Shown here: positions 1 to 5,087 of the stretch, in pieces
Layout: each line of letters starts with the position of its first letter
How positions within the stretch are numbered: position 1 is the first letter of the stretch
The notes under the pieces: model-generated
The model's input: only the letters and a program-made list of their open reading frames with translations
The model's database searches: none
What the model was told of the DNA's origin: nothing
From: Parcubacteria group bacterium
Lineage (GTDB): Bacteria > Patescibacteriota > Minisyncoccia > Minisyncoccales > JAGUVE01
Length of the DNA: 5,087 bases
Direction: 5' to 3'
Assembly: GCA_020063075.1 (NCBI GenBank)
Contig: JAGUVE010000031.1
Coordinates: 1-5,087, forward strand
Position numbers and translations under genes: made by a program

Positions 1-5
1 AATTG

Positions 6-97
6 AGCTTGCCCGGTAGTGAATTTTCGACTGACTTCGTCGTCTCAATGTACCGCTAAAGCGGGACATCGGTCGAAAATCTACTACCGGGCTTGCT
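6..97. repeat. Large nested inverted repeat (about 92 nt), possible structured RNA or mobile-element remnant
   Basis: Bases 11-31 pair with 72-92: a 10-bp perfect end (GCCCGGTAGT / ACTACCGGGC), a G-T wobble, one A-C mismatch, then nine more pairs (ATTTTCGAC / GTCGAAAAT). Beyond a TT/TT bulge, 6-8 pair with 95-97. Inside the long stem sits a second hairpin, 48-56 with 61-69, nine positions with one mismatch and a TAAA loop, plus a weak 3-bp hairpin at 33-41. The whole resembles a three-way-junction fold. No T-tract follows at once, so it is not a classic intrinsic terminator. It is not a tRNA, because there is no T-loop motif or CCA end. A REP/MITE-like repeat, a transposon end or a structured leader are all possible; the element may also continue left of the window. 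The pairing is read directly; the identity is unknown. Confidence 0.6.
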
Positions 98-121
98 AAA
101 ATAGACTCTTTTTGTTAAAAT
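93..121 (+). promoter_or_regulatory. Candidate sigma70-type promoter for rny
   Basis: TTGCTA (93-98, 4 of 6 to the -35 consensus) and TAAAAT (116-121, 5 of 6 to the -10 consensus) are separated by 17 bp. Transcription would begin near 128, giving a leader of about 75 nt before the preferred ATG at 204. The -35 box abuts the right arm of the inverted repeat at 11-92, so folding or protein binding at that element could affect it. This is a pattern match only. Confidence 0.4.
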
Positions 122-203
122 ATCTAAAGGAAAATTACTTGGACTTTGGAGTAATTTCGCATTGACAAAAAAATGCTTAACATCCAATTTTCAAATTTTA
201 ATT

Positions 204-1733
204 ATGGAACAAATTATTCTACTTTTGGTGGGGGTTTTTGTTCTTTCCCTCGGTTCTGTTTTGGGTTATTACGCCCGGCAATCAATCGCCAGAAAGAAGG
301 TTGGAACAGTAGAAGAAAAGATAAAAAAGCGGCTTGACGAAGCAAAGAAAGAGCAGAAAAAGATTTTATCCGAAACAGGGGAAAAAGCGAAAGAAATAAT
401 TGAAAAATCCAAAAAAGAAGAAGACGAAAGGCGGGGAGAATTAATTAAAGCCGAACGGCTTTTATTAAAAAGAGAAGACAGTTTAGATTCGCGATTTCAA
501 AATTTAGAAAAAAAAGAAAACGAGTTTCGCCAGAATGTAGAAAAACTGAAAGAAATTAAAGCATCGCTCGAAGGTCTAAAGCAAGAAACCATAAATAAAT
601 TAGAAACAATTTCCGGACTCTCAAAAGAAGAGGCGAAAAAAGAAATTTTCGCGAATTTAGAAAAGGAAAACCAGAAAGAAATTTTGGAACGGCTGAGAAA
701 ATTAGAAAACGCGGGCTGGGAGCAGTTTGAAATAAAAGCAAAAGAAATTTTGGCCCTGGCAATCCAAAAATGCGCCATTTCTCAAGCGCAAGAAATTACA
801 ACCACTCAAGTTGTTCTTCCGTCAGACGAAATAAAAGGCAGAATTATCGGAAAAGAGGGAAGAAATATCAGGACTCTGGAGCGCCTCACCGGGGTTGAGT
901 TGATAGTGGATGAGACGCCGGAATTAGTGATAATTTCCGGATTTGACCCGGTGAGAAGACAAATCGCCAAAGTCGCTCTTGAAAAACTTATCCTGGACGG
1001 AAGAATTCAGCCCTCCCGAATTGAGGAGTTCGTAAAAAAAGCAGAAGAAGAAATTTCTTTGCAAATCAGGAAGGCCGGAGAACAGGCGGTTTTTGAAGTC
1101 GGGATTTTAGACCTTGACCCAAAACTAACCCAGGTCTTGGGCCGGCTCAAGTTCAGAACCAGTTATGGCCAAAGCGTCTTGCTTCATTCGATTGAAGTCG
1201 CTTATTTGAGTTCGGCGTTGGCCGACGAGGTCGGCGCTAATTCCGCAATTTGCAAAAAAGCCGGCTTACTGCATGATATCGGAAAAGCGATTGATATGCA
1301 GGCTGAGGGTTCCCATGTTGACATTGGGATTAAGATTTTAGAGAAGTTTAAGGTTGAACCGGCAGTCATTTCCGCGATGAAGTCGCATCACGAAGAGTAT
1401 CCTTATGGGTCCTTGGAGGCGGTCTTGGTTCAGGTTGGCGACCAAATTTCCGGAGCCAGACCCGGAGCAAGAAAAGATACTCTTGAAAATTATTTAAAGC
1501 GGCTGTCGGAGCTGGAAAGTGTTGCCGCTTCCTTTGTCGGCGTGGAAAAAGCCTGGGCTTTGCAGGCGGGCCGGGAAATAAGGGTTTTTGTCAAGCCGGA
1601 AGAAATTGACGATTTGGCGATGAAAAAATTGGCTAAAGACATTGCGACAAGAATCCAGGAAGAACTAAGGTATCCCGGGGAAATTAAGGTCAACGTCATT
1701 CGGGAAAATAGAGTAATTGAATACGCAAAGTAA
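204..1733 (+). CDS. rny: Ribonuclease Y, membrane-anchored endoribonuclease (KH and HD domains)
   Basis: RNase Y is an endonuclease that initiates decay and processing of mRNA at the inner face of the cytoplasmic membrane. Counting 509 residues from the ATG at 204, the protein has an N-terminal membrane helix (about 3-24, MEQIILLLVGVFVLSLGSVL), a Lys/Glu-rich coiled coil (about 30-150), a KH RNA-binding domain with the loop GRIIGKEGRN (212-221), and an HD metal-dependent phosphohydrolase domain. Likely metal ligands are His328 (LLHSIE), His357-Asp358 (LLHDIGK), a His in SHHEE (395/396) and Asp413 (QVGDQISGARPG). It ends IKVNVIRENRVIEYAK, close to the usual family terminus, and its length matches the family norm of about 520. 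The frame stays open upstream to a TTG at 162 (523 residues). I prefer 204 because the membrane helix starts there, although neither start has a good ribosome-binding site; a GGAG at 148-151 lies 10 nt before the TTG. The gene is intact and monocistronic, ending in a terminator. Confidence 0.96.
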   Translation: MEQIILLLVGVFVLSLGSVLGYYARQSIARKKVGTVEEKIKKRLDEAKKEQKKILSETGEKAKEIIEKSKKEEDERRGELIKAERLLLKREDSLDSRFQNLEKKENEFRQNVEKLKEIKASLEGLKQETINKLETISGLSKEEAKKEIFANLEKENQKEILERLRKLENAGWEQFEIKAKEILALAIQKCAISQAQEITTTQVVLPSDEIKGRIIGKEGRNIRTLERLTGVELIVDETPELVIISGFDPVRRQIAKVALEKLILDGRIQPSRIEEFVKKAEEEISLQIRKAGEQAVFEVGILDLDPKLTQVLGRLKFRTSYGQSVLLHSIEVAYLSSALADEVGANSAICKKAGLLHDIGKAIDMQAEGSHVDIGIKILEKFKVEPAVISAMKSHHEEYPYGSLEAVLVQVGDQISGARPGARKDTLENYLKRLSELESVAASFVGVEKAWALQAGREIRVFVKPEEIDDLAMKKLAKDIATRIQEELRYPGEIKVNVIRENRVIEYAK

Positions 1734-1759
1734 CGTTTGACACTCAATTCCTCCGTTAA

Positions 1760-1790
1760 AAAACGGTCGAGAACTGTTCTCGACCGTTTT
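1760..1790 (+). terminator. Intrinsic terminator after rny
   Basis: A perfect 14-bp stem (1760-1773 with 1777-1790, core ACGGTCGAGAA) closes on a 3-nt CTG loop. The right arm ends in TTTT and is followed by GAATTT. It starts 27 nt after the rny stop codon. The upstream side carries an A-run (1758-1763) that would give a T-run on the minus strand, so it could work in both directions. It separates rny from the downstream operon. Confidence 0.85.
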
Positions 1791-1823
1791 GAATTTATAG
1801 AGGAAGGCATAAAAAGGAATTTA

Positions 1824-1851
1824 TTGACAAGGTTAAAGGGTAAGTTATTAT
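1824..1851 (+). promoter_or_regulatory. Strong sigma70-type promoter of the two-gene surface-protein operon
   Basis: TTGACA (1824-1829, perfect -35 consensus) and TATTAT (1846-1851, 5 of 6 to TATAAT) are 16 bp apart. The predicted start of transcription is near 1858, leaving a short T-rich leader of about 27 nt before the ATG at 1885. The leader contains no Shine-Dalgarno sequence. It sits between the rny terminator and the first operon gene, exactly where a promoter is needed. Confidence 0.65.
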
Positions 1852-1884
1852 TAAATAAACTGTTGGTTTTGTTTTCGATTTTTT

Positions 1885-3762
1885 ATGATTTTTAAAAGGT
1901 TTTGGCGGGAGAAGAAATTTTTAATCTGGATTTTAGGTATTGTTTTTTTGGTTTTGGGGTTTTGGCTAGCGCAGGCGCCGAAAGCGGAAGCGGTTTGTTC
2001 AATGGGCTGTAAATTGGACAGGGGCGTTTGTTATTTTGATGTGGGAACACAAACCTCTGAACATAAAGTTTGCATAATTGGTTCAGGGATTCTGGAACGC
2101 GATTTTTGGACATGGGATACCTCGTGTACTGGCAGTTTTGGCGACTGTAAGCAAGACGCATGCAACACTAGCTGGTGGGATGGTGCTTCTTGCAGTATTC
2201 TTACTAATAGGGGCGGTACCTGTGATAGGGCGGGAAATTACTACGAAGCTTCCGGAAAATGGGAAGCCAGTAGTAACTCGTGCATTCAATGCATCGGAGC
2301 TCTAAAAATATATCAGTTAGCCAACCCAAATATAAATTACCGAGATATTCCCGATGTTTTTAGTACGGCTTGTGGGGCCGATGCTGCTTGTCAGGGAAAA
2401 ACCGAAAGGGATAATTGTGGTGGAACAAATACCTGCAACGCAAGTGGTGAATGCGTGGCGGCGGCTGGATCCTACACTCTTAGTGTTTCAAAAGCAGGCA
2501 CCGGTTCAGGAGGGGTTACTAGTGCTCCGGCCGGCATTAATTGCGGAACCGATTGCTCAGAACCTTACACCTCTGGCACCAGTGTCACCCTAACTGCCAC
2601 CCCTGCCGCTGGTTCTACCTTTACTGGCTGGTCAGGAGATTGTAGCGGAACAGGAAGTTGTTCTGTGACTATGAACGCTGCTAAATCGGTCACGGCAACA
2701 TTCACCGTTTGTCCCACCGGGTTTTCAATAAGTTTTGGCAGCACAAAGTATTCCAAAACTGACAATTTCACTATTACTTACAGCGCTAACAGCGACGGTT
2801 GTGTATCAATAGATAGGACTACTGGTGGGGTGCACAATTTTTGGAATGAAACAATTTATAGCAGTGGGTCAAGAACCAATTATAATACCGGTGTAAGCGG
2901 CGGTAGTTATGCTAGTATTGGAAGTATAGTACGCGCTACTATAAATAAAAGCTCTTCCTGGACCTGCGATGTGAATTCTACCTGTAAAGCAGAAATAACA
3001 ATTGTGGAGTGTACTAAAAACAGCGATTGCACTTCAAATGATTGCGACCTTACTACAAATACCTGTAATCTTGCTGCAACCCCTTGTTCCGATTCAACTA
3101 AGTACGTTTCAGGCAATGTTTATGTTAGTGGTAGCTCTATTACCACGGGCTCTGTAACGGTCAGCTGCCCTTCTTGCAGTTATACAGATTCAATTGTTGC
3201 TGGTGATGGCGGCGGATATGCCGCAAACCGACCTACTACCATAGGCGAAGTTTGTACTATAACTGCTGTGAGTTCTGTCCCTTGCGGTAATTCATCAAGC
3301 ACAACTTTTACAGTTACTGATTCAAATCCGTCATTTGATTTTAATTTAATTCCTTGCGCCGCTGGACCCACCTGTGCTGCTGGCGATGGATGCAAAATAG
3401 GTTGTTCCCCTCAAGACCTGGATTGTTGCACTGGCGGCAATGAATGCGTTCCGGTTGGTTGCACTTCGCCTGACCCCGATTGCGCCACCGGCCCCTCCGG
3501 CCTTATCAATCCCCTCAAGTGCAAGGATTTTGTTTGCCTGATTGAACAAATTGTTAAGTTTATTTCTTATCTGGCGGTACCAATAGCTGTTTTGATGATT
3601 ATTATTGCCGCTTTTCTTTTTATGACCGCCGGGGGAGAAGTCCAAAAATTAAACTCAGCCAAAAATGTAATCACTTACACCCTGATTGGTTTGCTGATTA
3701 TTATCCTGGCGCGAGCATTGGTCGCGGCTATAAAGTATGTCCTGGGGGCGCGTAATCTATGA
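1885..3762 (+). CDS. Secreted Cys-rich surface protein with InlB-like repeat and C-terminal VirB2/TrbC-like T4SS pilin domain
   Basis: This 625-residue protein probably sits in the membrane with a large external domain. A Sec signal peptide (1-36: basic KRFWREKK, hydrophobic core, cleavage after PKAEA) precedes a disulfide-rich ectodomain; there are 44 cysteines in all. Residues 197-275 form a divergent InlB B-repeat-like module (INCGTDC, GTSVTLTATP, FTGWSGDC, VTATF). Residues 376-394 carry a C-NSDC-C-C knot-like motif. Residues about 406-490 look like a carboxypeptidase-regulatory-type beta-sandwich. Residues 491-533 are a Cys/Gly/Asp cluster (GDGCKIGC, SPDPDC). Residues 541-621 match the T4SS pilin pattern: membrane helix about 558-580, short basic loop with TAGGEVQKLNSAKN, helix about 595-620. 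EAVC at the cleavage site is a poor lipobox, so a lipoprotein is unlikely. The start is the first ATG after an in-frame TAA at 1852 and has no Shine-Dalgarno. The stop overlaps the next gene by ATGA. The domain architecture is well supported; an adhesive or pilus-associated role is inference. Confidence 0.88.
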   Translation: MIFKRFWREKKFLIWILGIVFLVLGFWLAQAPKAEAVCSMGCKLDRGVCYFDVGTQTSEHKVCIIGSGILERDFWTWDTSCTGSFGDCKQDACNTSWWDGASCSILTNRGGTCDRAGNYYEASGKWEASSNSCIQCIGALKIYQLANPNINYRDIPDVFSTACGADAACQGKTERDNCGGTNTCNASGECVAAAGSYTLSVSKAGTGSGGVTSAPAGINCGTDCSEPYTSGTSVTLTATPAAGSTFTGWSGDCSGTGSCSVTMNAAKSVTATFTVCPTGFSISFGSTKYSKTDNFTITYSANSDGCVSIDRTTGGVHNFWNETIYSSGSRTNYNTGVSGGSYASIGSIVRATINKSSSWTCDVNSTCKAEITIVECTKNSDCTSNDCDLTTNTCNLAATPCSDSTKYVSGNVYVSGSSITTGSVTVSCPSCSYTDSIVAGDGGGYAANRPTTIGEVCTITAVSSVPCGNSSSTTFTVTDSNPSFDFNLIPCAAGPTCAAGDGCKIGCSPQDLDCCTGGNECVPVGCTSPDPDCATGPSGLINPLKCKDFVCLIEQIVKFISYLAVPIAVLMIIIAAFLFMTAGGEVQKLNSAKNVITYTLIGLLIIILARALVAAIKYVLGARNL

Positions 3763-4937
3763 TTTTTAAAAATTCCAAAAATAAAAAGTTTCTGCTCAGT
3801 GTTTTAGGGGTTATGTTTTTTGCCTTTGGATTTTTGCTACTCCAAACGCCAAAAGCGGAAGCGGCGGCTACCGAAAAGGAATTTATCAGGATTAAAATAG
3901 ATTCAACAAGCGGTATGCTAAATAGTTCCCAACTATGGAATTTTTTTGCTACTAACGACGGCACGGTGGATGAATTTAATGTTAGTAATAATGACTATGA
4001 CTCAACTTATGTTTGCGGATTGCTTCTGACAGAAGAGTTTGACACGGCGGACGATGAGGATTATATTGTTTGGACCAAAAAAGGAGTAATTCTAACAAAA
4101 AGTGGAAGTCTAAGTGGCAATATAGGAGCGGGCAACTACACATCTTGCTGTACTACTGTTTCAAGCGGCAACGCGGCCTGTAAGATGGATAGCGGAGGAT
4201 TCTGCAATGACACTATACTTACTAACTCTAATTACATCTTTCAAAAAAGTTATGGAGTGCTTGATGAAGATAAGTGTGGTTCTGATGGTTGGGGGACGCC
4301 TTGCAACAGTAATGCGGACAATTGTTGCGCATTATCGGAAAGTCACAGCGCCAAAAAATATATTATAAAAGAAGAGGCTATCTGTAGTAATAATAGTAAA
4401 TGGGCGTTTTGCGACAGTGCAAGTGAAAATGAATGTTCGTCTGATGGAACAAAGAGCTATGCTTGCGATGCCGGCGTCTGGACAGATTGTACCGCCTTAG
4501 GACAAGTTTGTAATGGCGCGGGCGTCTGTGGTGCTGTTGTTGGAGAAATCTGCAATAATGGCGTTGATGATGGTGACCCTGATGTTTTAGCTGATTGCTC
4601 TGACACTGCCGATTGTCCTGATGGCTCTCCTTGTCTCGGCGGCGGAACCTGTAGTGGTGGGGTTTGTATTGCCGCTGGCGGAATTACCTTTATAAATCCA
4701 AGCAAAATCAAGGACTTAATGGAGTTGGTAGACGCCATTGTTAATTTTTTATTTTACATTGCCATACCTCTGGCTATCTTATTGATTGTTATTGCGGCTT
4801 TTCTTTTTTTGACTTCGGGTGGCGCGCCTCAGAGAGTAACGACGGCGAAAAATGTTTTATTTTACGCTATGCTTGGTTTGTTGATTATTATTTTGGCAAA
4901 AGCAATTTCTTCAATCGTAAATTACGTTCTCGGCTAA
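3759..4937 (+). CDS. Secreted Cys-rich surface protein with C-terminal VirB2/TrbC-like T4SS pilin domain (paralogue of the upstream gene)
   Basis: This 392-residue protein begins MIFKNSKNKK with a Sec signal peptide ending PKAEA (cleavage after about residue 35), like the upstream protein. The ectodomain (36-310) has 22 cysteines and no obvious similarity to the neighbour's. Its first part, to about 125, is acidic and Cys-poor, with one cysteine. Residues 130-303 are Cys-rich, including ICNNGVDDGDPDVLADCSDT, a degenerate form of the CNNGVDDDGDGL-type Asp/Cys motif common in secreted bacterial proteins. Residues 312-392 are the pilin-like module: helix about 325-351, loop LTSGGAPQRVTTAKN, helix about 366-389, ending exactly at the VLG that the paralogue follows with four more residues (ARNL). 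Its ATG overlaps the preceding TGA (ATGA), suggesting translational coupling; the only upstream purine-rich stretch is GGGGG at 3744-3748. A dedicated membrane-anchored surface partner is likely; its ligand and machine are unknown. Confidence 0.88.
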   Translation: MIFKNSKNKKFLLSVLGVMFFAFGFLLLQTPKAEAAATEKEFIRIKIDSTSGMLNSSQLWNFFATNDGTVDEFNVSNNDYDSTYVCGLLLTEEFDTADDEDYIVWTKKGVILTKSGSLSGNIGAGNYTSCCTTVSSGNAACKMDSGGFCNDTILTNSNYIFQKSYGVLDEDKCGSDGWGTPCNSNADNCCALSESHSAKKYIIKEEAICSNNSKWAFCDSASENECSSDGTKSYACDAGVWTDCTALGQVCNGAGVCGAVVGEICNNGVDDGDPDVLADCSDTADCPDGSPCLGGGTCSGGVCIAAGGITFINPSKIKDLMELVDAIVNFLFYIAIPLAILLIVIAAFLFLTSGGAPQRVTTAKNVLFYAMLGLLIIILAKAISSIVNYVLG

Positions 4938-4939
4938 GT

Positions 4940-4981
4940 ATAAACAAAAAGAGGCAAGAATTCTTGCCTCTTTTTGTTTAT
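4940..4981. terminator. Bidirectional intrinsic terminator, 42-nt perfect palindrome
   Basis: Bases 4940-4960 are the exact reverse complement of 4961-4981. The GC-containing core GAGGCAAG / CTTGCCTC is flanked by an A-run on the left and TTTTTGTTTAT on the right, so each strand reads stem then T-tract. In RNA the central AATT forms the loop. It begins 3 nt after the stop of the second surface-protein gene and closes the operon; the symmetry suits a convergent gene on the minus strand. Confidence 0.9.
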
Positions 4982-5087
4982 TGGAGTGTATTTACGATTT
5001 CGCTCGAACCTACTTTATCAAAAATTCCTGATGCTGGATTGCGCCGCGCCGAGGCGCGGCGCAAAACCGCAACGGCTCGCGGGCAAA
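4978..5087 (-). CDS. Possible C-terminal fragment of a convergent gene (partial, unidentified)
   Basis: On the minus strand one frame is open from the window edge to a TAA at 4980-4978, giving 35 residues that end ARRNPASGIFDKVGSSEIVN followed by TLQ. The stop lies in the right arm of the bidirectional terminator, as expected for a convergent gene end. Against it, the fragment is short, the other two minus frames are also open through the GC-rich part, and the 26-nt palindrome falls inside it. I do not recognise the family. A plus-strand frame from the ATG at 5031 is also open to the edge, so the coding strand is undecided. Confidence 0.25.
   Translation of the reverse strand, partial: CPRAVAVLRRASARRNPASGIFDKVGSSEIVNTLQ
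5039..5064. repeat. GC-rich perfect palindrome
   Basis: A 12-nt arm (TTGCGCCGCGCC, 5039-5050) and its exact reverse complement (5053-5064) are separated by GA. The 22 bases at 5041-5062 are nearly all G and C, in sharp contrast to the A/T-rich sequence just before. No T-tract follows on the plus strand (AAAA then CCGC), and the minus strand gives AATCC, so it is a poor intrinsic terminator. It may be a dispersed repeat, a recombination remnant or a protein-binding site. Confidence 0.6.

Noticed and set aside
1..69. Short minus-strand frame from an ATG at 69 open to the left edge, and a plus-strand frame ending in TAA at 57-59
   Set aside because: Both run through the inverted repeat, are about 20 codons long, and are better explained by the nested stem structure than by coding sequence.
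162..190. TTGACA (162-167) as the -35 box of an rny promoter
   Set aside because: No acceptable -10 hexamer lies 15-19 bp downstream; the nearest good match, TTTAAT at 197-202, is 29 bp away and adjoins the ATG.
162..203. TTG start giving a 14-residue N-terminal extension of RNase Y
   Set aside because: The extension puts polar residues before the membrane helix that normally begins the family. The TTG is also part of a TTGACA hexamer. ATG at 204 is preferred, though a GGAG 10 nt upstream of the TTG keeps it possible.
497..778. Minus-strand open frames opposite rny
   Set aside because: They lie antisense to the coiled-coil region of a clearly real gene; the Phe/Ser-rich translations are the complement of Lys/Glu/Leu-rich codons.
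1978..2000. Lipoprotein cleavage site at Cys38 of the first surface protein
   Set aside because: The sequence EAVC has Val at -1, where a lipobox needs Gly, Ala or Ser; AEA followed by V fits signal peptidase I.
1892..3645. Several 68-99-codon frames, on both strands, inside the first surface-protein gene
   Set aside because: They are shadows of the real frame, which has a signal peptide, recognisable domains and a coherent stop/start overlap. No independent start signals or families are visible.
1..5087. CRISPR array, tRNA, rRNA or an intact insertion sequence
   Set aside because: No regularly spaced direct repeats, no tRNA T-loop or CCA end, no rRNA-like conserved segments, and no transposase-like protein in any frame.

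Overview
The window most likely comes from a Candidate Phyla Radiation bacterium, with Parcubacteria-like as my best guess. The reasons are a moderate-to-low GC content, A/T-rich signal peptides ending in a PKAEA motif, Cys-rich secreted proteins carrying a C-terminal two-helix type IV secretion (VirB2/TrbC-like) pilin domain, a bacterial RNase Y, and no convincing Shine-Dalgarno sequences. TAA and TGA both act as stops and no in-frame TGA is needed, so the recoded UGA of Gracilibacteria/Absconditabacteria is not indicated. The lineage is inferred from gene style, not from a marker gene.

Layout. Bases 1-100 hold a large nested inverted repeat with no convincing gene. A candidate promoter at its right edge (93-121) leads to rny (204-1733), a complete membrane-anchored RNase Y with coiled coil, KH and HD domains. 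A strong hairpin terminator follows (1760-1790). A second, near-consensus promoter (1824-1851) starts a two-gene operon: a 625-residue (1885-3762) and a 392-residue (3759-4937) secreted, membrane-anchored protein. The two genes overlap by 4 nt in an ATGA arrangement. The operon ends in a 42-nt perfect palindrome (4940-4981), an apparently bidirectional terminator. The last ~100 bases hold a possible C-terminal fragment of a convergent minus-strand gene and a very GC-rich 26-nt perfect palindrome.

How the genes work together. rny looks like an independent housekeeping transcription unit for RNA turnover. The two downstream genes clearly belong together. Both have a Sec-type signal peptide, a disulfide-rich ectodomain (44 and 22 cysteines) and an 81-residue C-terminal pilin-like module that aligns without gaps at about 54% identity, while their ectodomains look unrelated. 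I infer a tandem duplication of a pilin-type membrane anchor with exchanged or rapidly diverging surface domains, giving paired cell-surface proteins possibly built into a type IV secretion or pilus-like structure. This pair is the most interesting content of the window.
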